Assembly: GCA_964638715.1 (NCBI GenBank)
Contig: CAZWZF010000001.1
Span: forward strand, 124,001 to 188,000
DNA: 64,000 bases
Direction of reading: 5' to 3'
Origin: JBAXQQ01 sp037131695
GTDB lineage: Bacteria; Armatimonadota; Hebobacteria; CAIYQO01
A model generated the notes under the pieces. The model did no database searches, was not told the DNA's origin, and saw only the letters and a program-made list of their open reading frames with translations. Below, one piece after another: positions 54,501-62,100 of this stretch. The first letter of the stretch is position 1; each line of letters opens with the position of its first letter. The translations under genes and the position numbers were made by a program.

Positions 54501-56459
54501 AACCCACCTGGTTTTTTCCATGACAGTCTTGCCCGACTTCCCGGCAATGGGAACTTTATTGTAATCAGTCAATTTTAATTCAACATGATTCTTATCACCT
54601 ATATTCATCTCGTATTTATCTACTTTTGTTCTCAGCTTCCATTCGCCGCGAGTTACGATTGACGAAGCATCCCCGCTTTCAGATTTTTCACTTTTATCCG
54701 TAACATCAGCATAGATATGGTATGACCAATCATTATCACCGGTATCCCAATCTTCATTCTTGATTTTTACGTTCTTATCAGGTGAAGTGGGTATGAATAC
54801 TTTAAGAATTCCGTTGTCATCAGTATACCCGTCACCTTCTATCATAAAGTCACCAGATTCCCCACTGTCATTCCAATTATCACAGCAATCGCTGTCCCAA
54901 TCACCATATTCATCTTCTCTGTCTGACCAGGTATAATCGCGGGATATGTAATAATGCACCTTCGCATTTACCACTGGCGCCCCAAAGAAATAATTTGCCG
55001 ATATCTCCGCATGAATTTCGTCACCCATGGTGTAGCGTTCTTTGTCATTCTTCACCTTTATTTCAAATTCAGGTTTTTTGTATTCCGCAATATTGAAATA
55101 ATGCTCATAATCATTGCCGTCAATCATCAGGGTAATGCGATAATATCCGGGAATTGCGGCTTTATCCAGAGGGAATAGTCCATTTATAGTGCCGAATTTA
55201 TTAGTGACAGCACTGCCGACATAAACCGAGTTGTTTTTGCTGTCCTGTACTTTTATATTTACCGACTTGCCGACAAAAGGCATTAAATCTTTTCCCTTTA
55301 AATTACGGATAATTGATTTAAAATTGACAGTATCGCCAGGACGGTAAATTGGACGGTCAGTATAAATGTAAACACGCTGGCGTTCTCTATCCTCGTTATA
55401 CATATATGTGCTGGAAACAGCCATTGAATCTTTATACCTGCCTACTACCATAACATTATGTTCAGCATCTTTATCCTGATACGACATCATACATAAACCA
55501 TCTTCACCCGTGGTTCCAGTACGAATAATTTTATCTTTACTTTTTAATTGCAGTGAAACATCTTGTGCTGGTTTGCCGGTTATTGCGTCTACTGCGTATA
55601 TCAGGGATTCCGTCGGCGATGTTTTCATCACCATTTCAAGGTCAGTAACAGCGATAACCCCGACATCGTATATATTGCCTTTCTCTTTATCGCTTAACAT
55701 GAGAATATATATACCTGGGATTATGCTGTCTAATTTGATTTCTTTTGCTGCCACTCCCTCGAAATTCTTATCGCTATTTAATATGGCAATATCTTCTCCA
55801 TAAACTTTCCTCAATCCGGCTACTTTATTATAATCAATATTGTTGTTACCATTATTCATTTCATATCTATATGGAAGATGCAATACTTCATTTAATGATC
55901 CCTGCCATGCCTTAACTGCCAAATCATCTTTCACCCGGTACATTTTCAGATTCAAATCGTCTTTATTTGTAAATGATCGAAATTTAACCTTGATTTTCTC
56001 AGCAGTATTAAATGTTGTTTGATGCAGAAACATGTGAATAAAAGGACTATTGGGAGTCAGAATTATATCTTTATCAATTGTTTTCCCTTCTTCAACAGTG
56101 ATAGTGAAATTTTCACTATGCGCCTCGGTAGAGATATTGCATTGATAATTTCCTACCGGAAGACGGGTAAATGAAAACGAACCGTCTTTTTCTGTAGTTG
56201 TCTTAAAATATCTCTGTTGTTCTTTTTTATAATCATACGATTGTATGCCCCATCTGGTCACATTTTTTTCTTCGTTGCTATCCTTCATACGGTATATATG
56301 AAATTCCAGATCCTTAACGTTCTGATTATCTTCCGCCAATCTTATGTATCCTTTAAACGAACCAACCGGCGTCTCTGCGGACATTAGATTTGACATTGCT
56401 GCCAATGCAATAACAGCAAAAATTACTGTAAGGATAATTGTCCAATTTAACCTACGCAT
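51510..56459 (-). CDS. Bacterial alpha-2-macroglobulin
   Basis: I start at MRRLNWT, 19 codons inside the longest frame (1649 residues), because a signal peptide follows directly (IILTVIFAVIALAAMSNLMSA). Bacterial A2M traps proteases in the periplasm. After a carboxypeptidase-regulatory-like domain (about 20-100) come macroglobulin domains (RPIYRPGDTVNFK, QPG-like MG3-4). The A2M domain (about 950-1000, FRDTAQWFPDIVTDENGEA) is next, then the thioester domain with YPYGCTEQTMSSF near residue 1126. A C-terminal beta-sandwich follows. Cys and Gln of the CxEQ thioester are intact. PBP1C, the usual partner, is absent; instead VanW follows and a large membrane protein precedes. Confidence 0.93.
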   Translation of the reverse strand: MRRLNWTIILTVIFAVIALAAMSNLMSAETPVGSFKGYIRLAEDNQNVKDLEFHIYRMKDSNEEKNVTRWGIQSYDYKKEQQRYFKTTTEKDGSFSFTRLPVGNYQCNISTEAHSENFTITVEEGKTIDKDIILTPNSPFIHMFLHQTTFNTAEKIKVKFRSFTNKDDLNLKMYRVKDDLAVKAWQGSLNEVLHLPYRYEMNNGNNNIDYNKVAGLRKVYGEDIAILNSDKNFEGVAAKEIKLDSIIPGIYILMLSDKEKGNIYDVGVIAVTDLEMVMKTSPTESLIYAVDAITGKPAQDVSLQLKSKDKIIRTGTTGEDGLCMMSYQDKDAEHNVMVVGRYKDSMAVSSTYMYNEDRERQRVYIYTDRPIYRPGDTVNFKSIIRNLKGKDLMPFVGKSVNIKVQDSKNNSVYVGSAVTNKFGTINGLFPLDKAAIPGYYRITLMIDGNDYEHYFNIAEYKKPEFEIKVKNDKERYTMGDEIHAEISANYFFGAPVVNAKVHYYISRDYTWSDREDEYGDWDSDCCDNWNDSGESGDFMIEGDGYTDDNGILKVFIPTSPDKNVKIKNEDWDTGDNDWSYHIYADVTDKSEKSESGDASSIVTRGEWKLRTKVDKYEMNIGDKNHVELKLTDYNKVPIAGKSGKTVMEKTRWVDNKAIIVIDKEYTWTTNSAGIAEFDVVPGQSGYFTLRSMLKDTIGNRINSNSYIWVVEKGQNTYDYPYDELDVTADKYLYKSHENARVVVNTKLAPCYALMTIEGDKIFQHKLIKLESKTTILDVDLSEEYMPAVNVNISIVNGKDLVQAEDAISMSREKKAMVVKITSDKDTYLPRGIATFHIKTTSPDGKPVSAETSFGLVDEALYKIAEDDTEDIISFFYPRVYPNVSTSFSSPNLYLSGDDKGGSTIVTREDFRDTAQWFPDIVTDENGEANVTVTLPDNLTKWRATCRAITVDNRVGESTMNITVNKPFLVRLETPRFMVEDDSIVIAAIAHNMTDKPLQAEVGLDEADGITITDNDKVRKVHVGSNDSTRVEWRISVPANRVYDGQIKVRVWGRAGDFSDAMRLTIPAYPAGVKKTDYKSGVTKTEDRLHFKLEKGFVPGSTKMTIKIAPSLISTMYGSLDYLANYPYGCTEQTMSSFIPDIVVWKMLQKYPVNEPFVDNTTSKNDTAAKMGYQQLKKELPKMVKSGLLKIYSMQNEGGGWSWYRYDQIDLWMTAYVLDGLAQAREAGFEINEEIYQTGRNALKNGFIDRMNKLAKCEIVKKDGKEYRDYKDGYEYDYAKMIYAATVLSKSGGAELGRQLVTKFNDLGIKFADMDIYQSLSLAELLIQIGDIDAAREHIQNITDEVFARMDKRDFYYDEYYYHWRSDTEICGKLLELGVKVSPDDSRWDKLVTWLMKQRRDNYWYSTRDTVAVIRGLCKYTDVKSNGTMARNVQVTCGKYSVNVPLKPMDFMLPEKVIDIPLDELGEADFVVKIATDGLIYYSANLEQYNREEMKMPASIGDAKLSIKREYHVIPRHGIYNEESSPVTEFNNGDVVLVKLTINTTKALDYCMVEDPLPAGFEPFNRGTLYFYEWSDWWSDEIVRDNKMSFALRSIEPFMVNGKLANGEHIITYKCQVRTPGEFNALPATVYDMYNTNQSARSAVQKVTVR

Positions 56460-58008
56460 TGCTTTGCTCCTTTTTTCGCATTGCCTCTGCGATAAAAGTA
56501 ATGATGACAGGAACAAATAATATCATTGCGCCGATATGCGCAATAGAACGAGTAATAATTAAATGTTGATTTATAAAAACAGGAATTATTTGAACAGACG
56601 ACAACACGATTAAAATGATTAATGGTATTGGTGAGAAGTTCATAAATTTGTCACGTGCTTCACCGGTATTCATCTGCATCAGGAAGAGCCAACCGATTGC
56701 CGCCAACAGCATACCGGTAAGACATGCCCATAATCCGCCTAAACTCCATAAACTATAAGTGATAGGTGGCAGAATAATCACGATTAGTGATAATATCGCC
56801 ACCCACACCCATACCTTCCATGGCTTTATATTTACATCCACAATCAATCCATTGATTATTTTACAGCATACCCAAACAACTCCTGTACCAATAATTATTG
56901 CTATTTGATTATATTGATTCTGAAAATCAAGCAGCATTTTGCCATGCGCCTGGTAATATAAATATCTTTCCAATCCCATGAATAACAGTAAACTAACTAA
57001 AGAAAAAGATATCTCTGACAAAAATCTATTATTTCTATTTGCCAATGCCGGCAAAGCAATTACAGACAATGCTGTTGCCGCGGCAATCATTTGTCCCAGA
57101 CCACCCATATATCGTAATGAGATTGTTGAAATTGTAATAATAAAAAATCCAGAAATAATTAATAACGACAACGGGATATTTTCAGCATCTTTATATATAT
57201 ACAGCATTAATCCTATTAAAATAAAAGCAATACCACCGATTGTTGCGGGTAGGAAATTAACTTCGGGTAGTTGATATTTGCTGATAACAAATAAAGCTAA
57301 AGAGATTAATACAACTGAAGTGATGCTTACTAAGATAAAGGTGCCTAATTTAAAGTTTTCCTGAGATTTTCTGACTAATAAAGAAAACACCAGGATAGCC
57401 ACCGATAATATTATTTGCGGCAGCAACCAATATGGCGCATGAAGCAAAGTAGTGTTGCCTGTAAATGGATACAATATTGCAAGTCGTGAACCGATGGCAG
57501 CAATTGATATTGCCATTATAAATAAGGTGAGCCAATTAACACCGGCGATATTTTCAGTATTATCTTTCCCTATCATCCTAAATGACATCATGCCAATTAT
57601 TGAAATTAATACCGCCGCAATAGCTATGCCAATCAGCATATCTGTCGGGTCTCCCCTGAATATGTAAATTACCGGCGCAGTACCCAGAATAGCAATGGAT
57701 ATCATTGCCACAGTTCTGCGAATCCATCCGGTTCCGGTAATGTTGCCAGCAGCCTCAAATATCGCAACTATTCCCAAGATACCACCGATTAAGAAACCCC
57801 ACCCAATATGCATTCCCTGCGAAAATGGTGGAGTATACGGAATGGTGCATAAAACAATGATTATTGTTAATGCAAAACTGCAAATGAGCGTCTTGCCAAG
57901 ATGCAATATTTTCATATTGGCAATGCGATTAGATGCGGGGGTAGCAAGTGACACGATTAACCCGCAAAGGGCAAGTAGAGTGACAATGAGTGACAAAGTG
58001 ATAAACAT
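56452..58008 (-). CDS. Polytopic membrane protein of unknown function
   Basis: I start at MFITLSL (AAGGAA upstream), 15 codons inside the longest frame. The 518-residue protein has about 16 hydrophobic helices, with few charged residues between. It has no motif that lets me name a transporter family. Its stop is followed by the A2M start with an eight-base overlap, so the two are co-translated. It may be a companion of A2M and VanW in envelope defence or maintenance (inference). Confidence 0.7.
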   Translation of the reverse strand: MFITLSLIVTLLALCGLIVSLATPASNRIANMKILHLGKTLICSFALTIIIVLCTIPYTPPFSQGMHIGWGFLIGGILGIVAIFEAAGNITGTGWIRRTVAMISIAILGTAPVIYIFRGDPTDMLIGIAIAAVLISIIGMMSFRMIGKDNTENIAGVNWLTLFIMAISIAAIGSRLAILYPFTGNTTLLHAPYWLLPQIILSVAILVFSLLVRKSQENFKLGTFILVSITSVVLISLALFVISKYQLPEVNFLPATIGGIAFILIGLMLYIYKDAENIPLSLLIISGFFIITISTISLRYMGGLGQMIAAATALSVIALPALANRNNRFLSEISFSLVSLLLFMGLERYLYYQAHGKMLLDFQNQYNQIAIIIGTGVVWVCCKIINGLIVDVNIKPWKVWVWVAILSLIVIILPPITYSLWSLGGLWACLTGMLLAAIGWLFLMQMNTGEARDKFMNFSPIPLIILIVLSSVQIIPVFINQHLIITRSIAHIGAMILFVPVIITFIAEAMRKKEQSNA

Positions 58009-58174
58009 ACCATTTCCTTCCTGCTTGGGATGAGTGATATTATTATTATACATTCATATTATGTAGTTGTTACAGGAATGTGAAAAAAATGTTAAATTTT
58101 TAAAATACACTAAAGGTATAGTTTATTTGTCGTTGAAAAAGTATGAGTCAAAAGAAATGAAAGGATTAAAAAAT

Positions 58175-60787
58175 ATGCATTCAGTAAAATCGTTAAAATC
58201 AGAATATCTGGTAAATCCCATTGGGATCGATGTTACTAAACCACGTTTCAACTGGATTATGGTTGATGATTCTTGCGGTGCGAGCCAAACAGCTTATCAA
58301 ATTCAAGCGGCATCCACAATTGAACTTCTAAATATCAACAAAGTTGATTTATGGGATAGCGGTAAAGTCGCATCCGACCAGTCAATTCATGTGCTTTACA
58401 ACGGTAAAGAATTGACTTCCCGTACTGTAGTTTACTGGCGGGCAAAAATTTGGAATGAAAATAACTTAGAATCCGCATGGTCGGAAACGGCAACTTTTGA
58501 AATCGGTTTATTAAATAATGATGAATGGACCGGAAAATGGATTGGCACTGATATTGTAGGTGGCAAGAATAATACTGCCCCGGTACCATTCCTGCGCAAA
58601 GAAATTACTTTAAATGATGATATCGCGTCAGCAAGATTATATATTACCGCCCTGGGTTTATATGAACCATATATAAACTGCAAAAAAGTAGGGGTAGATT
58701 TATTTACTCCAGGTTGGACTGATTACACAAAACGATTGCAATACCGCGTTTATGATGTTACAGAAAATTTACAGAAAGGCAGCAATGCAATCGGTGTAAT
58801 CCTCGGTGACGGGTGGTACGCCGGTCATATCAGCTGGGAAGGCCGCATGATTTACGGCGATCGTCCCAAGTTGTTTGCACAATTAGAAGTCACATTAAAA
58901 AATGGTGAAATAATTACTGTTGCAACCGATGAAAGTTGGAAGTTTTCTACCGGTCCAATTGTCGAATCCGACATTTACATGGGTGAAACCTATGATGCCA
59001 ATCGGGAATTATGCGGATGGGACAAAGCAGGATATGATGATGCAAAATGGCGGCAGGTATTTATATTTAATGAAAATATTAATTTAGTCGCCTCACCGGG
59101 GCCTGCAATGAGAGTTCAAGAGCAACTAAAGCCAATTGCACCAGTAAATATTAGAAAAGACTGGTCGACAACATATAATATTTTCGACATGGGTCAAAAT
59201 ATGGTGGGTAACATCCGTGTTAAAATGCGCGGAAAGGCTGGAAACACCGTAAAGATAAGATATGCAGAAATATTAGATAAAGGTCAAATGTATACCACTA
59301 ATCTCCGTACAGCACGTTCGACAGATTATTATACATTTAAGAATGATGAAGTTGTTGAATATATGCCCAAATTCACATTTCATGGATTCAGGTATGTTGA
59401 ATTTACTGGAATTAGCACTGAAGATATATTAGACATAACGGGAATGGTAATACATTCAAATATGGAAGCAACCAGTGAGTTTGAATGCAATGACCCATTG
59501 GTCAATCAATTGCAGCATAATATTATCTGGGGTCAAAAGGGCAACTATATCGATATCCCGACAGACTGTCCGCAACGAGATGAACGATTAGGCTGGACCG
59601 GTGATGCCCAAGTATTCATTCGTACTGCTTCTTTCAATTTTGATGTTGCACCTTTCTTCACAAAATGGCTGGCTGATATGGTTGACTCGCAAAATGCTGA
59701 TGGTTCATACCCATCAGTAGTGCCGGAGATTAAAAGTTGCAGCAGTGATGGCGGACCAGCATGGGCAGACGCTGGTATTATATGTCCGTGGACAATTTAT
59801 AAATGTTACGGCGATACCGAAATATTATCGAAAAATTATGCAAGCATGAAAAAATATATGCAGCATTTGCTTGATACCAGCGAAGGACTAATTCGCCCGC
59901 CGATCATGTATGGAGACTGGCTATCAATCAACGCTGAAACCCCACGCGACCTGATAGGTACAGCATTTTTCGCTTATGACGCAACCATGATGTCGGAAAT
60001 TGCTGCTGTTTTAAATTTTAATGAAGACACTAAATATTATACAGAATTATTCGAAAAAGTTAAAACGGCATTTTTGAATAGATATGTGACTCCAGACGGT
60101 TTAATAGCAAGTGGTACCCAGACATCATATCTATTAGCTCTTCATTTTAACCTGATTAATGAAGATAAAATTCCCATGGCTATGAAAAAGCTGGTAGAAG
60201 ATATGGAAAGCAGAGGGAACAAAATTTCAACAGGATTTGTCGGCTCACCTTATGTAAACCTGGTATTAACCGCACAAGACAGAAATGACATGGCATATAA
60301 ATTGCTGCACCAGACTGAATGGCCATCATGGCTATATGCAGTCACTCAAGGCGCGACAACTATCTGGGAACGCTGGGATGGTTGGACACATGATAAAGGA
60401 TTCCAAGATGCCGGGATGAATTCGTTCAACCATTACGCCTATGGAGCAATTGGTGCATGGTTATATTCACAAGTTGCTGGTATTGATTTAATTGAACCGG
60501 CATACAAACATTCACTGATTGCGCCAAAACCCGGCGGCAATATAAACAAAGCATGTGCCAAATTTCAAACTATGTATGGTCAGATCATCAGTGATTGGAG
60601 AATTGAAGATGGCATTTTCAATATTTCAATCACTATACCAGCAAATACAAAATCCACAATAATATTACCAATAACTGGCGACATAACTAAAAATGATAAA
60701 TCTGTTACTGGTGAGATAGTGAAAAACGGCGTTAAATTTGAACTTCCAGCAGGAAATTATTCCTTCAAAGGCTGTTTACAGAAATAA
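58175..60787 (+). CDS. GH78-family alpha-L-rhamnosidase
   Basis: The protein is about 870 residues long and lacks a signal peptide. I start at MHSVKSLKSEYL (AGGA ten bases upstream); ATG 58157 and TTG 58067 extend the frame. The family pattern is plain: an N-terminal Fn3-like and beta-sandwich region (SEYLVNPIGID, FEIGLLNNDEWTGKWIGTD), then the (alpha/alpha)6 domain with TDCPQRDERLGWTGDAQ near 464, where the Glu and nearby Asp are the catalytic acidic residues. The WAHDKG-like WTHDKGFQDAGMNSFNHYAYGA and a C-terminal beta-sandwich are also seen. It removes terminal alpha-L-rhamnose. It is divergent from the A2M operon and upstream of a GH130 gene. Confidence 0.93.
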   Translation: MHSVKSLKSEYLVNPIGIDVTKPRFNWIMVDDSCGASQTAYQIQAASTIELLNINKVDLWDSGKVASDQSIHVLYNGKELTSRTVVYWRAKIWNENNLESAWSETATFEIGLLNNDEWTGKWIGTDIVGGKNNTAPVPFLRKEITLNDDIASARLYITALGLYEPYINCKKVGVDLFTPGWTDYTKRLQYRVYDVTENLQKGSNAIGVILGDGWYAGHISWEGRMIYGDRPKLFAQLEVTLKNGEIITVATDESWKFSTGPIVESDIYMGETYDANRELCGWDKAGYDDAKWRQVFIFNENINLVASPGPAMRVQEQLKPIAPVNIRKDWSTTYNIFDMGQNMVGNIRVKMRGKAGNTVKIRYAEILDKGQMYTTNLRTARSTDYYTFKNDEVVEYMPKFTFHGFRYVEFTGISTEDILDITGMVIHSNMEATSEFECNDPLVNQLQHNIIWGQKGNYIDIPTDCPQRDERLGWTGDAQVFIRTASFNFDVAPFFTKWLADMVDSQNADGSYPSVVPEIKSCSSDGGPAWADAGIICPWTIYKCYGDTEILSKNYASMKKYMQHLLDTSEGLIRPPIMYGDWLSINAETPRDLIGTAFFAYDATMMSEIAAVLNFNEDTKYYTELFEKVKTAFLNRYVTPDGLIASGTQTSYLLALHFNLINEDKIPMAMKKLVEDMESRGNKISTGFVGSPYVNLVLTAQDRNDMAYKLLHQTEWPSWLYAVTQGATTIWERWDGWTHDKGFQDAGMNSFNHYAYGAIGAWLYSQVAGIDLIEPAYKHSLIAPKPGGNINKACAKFQTMYGQIISDWRIEDGIFNISITIPANTKSTIILPITGDITKNDKSVTGEIVKNGVKFELPAGNYSFKGCLQK

Positions 60788-60788
60788 T

Positions 60789-60858
60789 TTGGTAGTTGTC
60801 CCCCAAATTTGATATAATTTTGCCCATCCATGCAGGAATTAACCGTTGGATGGGCAAA
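60789..60858 (+). promoter_or_regulatory. Promoter with overlapping long inverted repeat upstream of GH130
   Basis: TTGGTA (60789-60794), 18 bases, TATAAT (60813-60818). Immediately afterwards TTTGCCCATCCA (60819-60830) and TGGATGGGCAAA (60847-60858) form perfect 12-base arms around a 16-base loop. The first arm contains the likely transcription start, so it may be an operator. It could also be a terminator for GH78, but no U-tract follows. Confidence 0.5.
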
Positions 60859-60906
60859 TTTAGTATAGTTATCCCGTTTAGCAATATTTTAAAAAAGGAA
60901 AATGTC

Positions 60907-62097
60907 ATGAATCGTCATGAATTTGAAAAGCGTTTACATCGATTACACGCAGAATATGAAGAGATAATAACCCGACCAAATTCAATTGATGAAAACTGGT
61001 ATAACGGTATATACGAAAGATATAAATATCCCGTCTTAACAAATAAACATACGCCACCATTCTGGCGATTTGATTTAAACCCTAAAACAAATCCATATTT
61101 AATGGAACGACTTGGAATAAACTGCACTTTTAACGCTGGAGCAATCGAGTTTAATGGAAAGATTTTCCTGATGGTTCGCGTTGAAGGTATTGATAGAAAA
61201 TCTTTTTTCGCTGTAGCAGAAAGTCAGAATGGTATTGATAATTTCCGATTCTGGGATTACCCGGTGCTAATGCCGGAAACCGATGATCCAGATATTAATG
61301 TTTACGATATGCGATTAGTTAAGCATGAAGATGGTTGGATATACGGCACTTTCTGTACAGAACGCAAAGACCCGGATGCTGCCCCTGGCGACTCCAGCAG
61401 TGCAGTTGCCGCATGTGGAATTGCCCGTACAAAAGATTTGCAAAATTGGGAAAGACTGCCGGATTTAATATCAGTTTCACCTCAACAAAGAAATGTTGTT
61501 TTGCACCCGGAATTTATTAATGGCAAATATGCATTATATACCCGTCCGCAAGATGGATTTATTGACACTGGTAAAGGTGGCGGAATCGGTTGGGCATTAT
61601 GCGACGATATTACAAACCCGGAAATCGGTGATGAAATTGTAATTGATGAAAAACAATACCATACAATTAAAGAAGTGAAAAATGGTGCAGGACCGGCGCC
61701 ATTTAAAACTGAAAAAGGCTGGCTGCATATTGCTCACGGAGTTCGCAATACCGCAGCAGGTTTACGTTATGTTGTATATGCATTCATGACTGACTTGAAT
61801 CACCCTGAAAAAGTCATCTATTCGCCAGGCGGTCATTTAATTGCTCCTGTTGGTGCAGAGAGAGTTGGCGATGTATCAAATGTAATATTCATTAATGGTG
61901 CGGTTGTGCGTGAAAATGGCGAAATGTTCCTTTATTACGCGTCATCTGATACCCGAACACATGTTGCGACAACAACAATTGATAAAATGTTAGATTATGT
62001 AATGAATACACCTGCAGACCCGCTTCGCAGCTATGCATGTGTAGAACAAAGATACGAATTAATAAATAGAAATTTAGATTACTTGAAGGCAAGATAA
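60907..62097 (+). CDS. GH130-family glycoside phosphorylase/hydrolase
   Basis: The 396-residue protein starts at MNRHEFEKRL with AAGGA nine bases upstream; the frame runs 37 codons further up through the hairpin. It matches GH130 (4-O-beta-D-mannosyl-D-glucose phosphorylase group): CTFNAGAIEFNGKIFLMVRVEG near 75-96, INVYDMRLVKHEDGWIYGTF near 135-155 containing the catalytic-acid region, and a later phosphate-binding region HGVRNTAAGLRYV. Phosphorolysis of mannosyl or other beta-linked sugars would save ATP. No transporter for oligosaccharides precedes it, but a permease-like gene follows. Confidence 0.88.
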   Translation: MNRHEFEKRLHRLHAEYEEIITRPNSIDENWYNGIYERYKYPVLTNKHTPPFWRFDLNPKTNPYLMERLGINCTFNAGAIEFNGKIFLMVRVEGIDRKSFFAVAESQNGIDNFRFWDYPVLMPETDDPDINVYDMRLVKHEDGWIYGTFCTERKDPDAAPGDSSSAVAACGIARTKDLQNWERLPDLISVSPQQRNVVLHPEFINGKYALYTRPQDGFIDTGKGGGIGWALCDDITNPEIGDEIVIDEKQYHTIKEVKNGAGPAPFKTEKGWLHIAHGVRNTAAGLRYVVYAFMTDLNHPEKVIYSPGGHLIAPVGAERVGDVSNVIFINGAVVRENGEMFLYYASSDTRTHVATTTIDKMLDYVMNTPADPLRSYACVEQRYELINRNLDYLKAR

Positions 62098-62100
62098 ATT

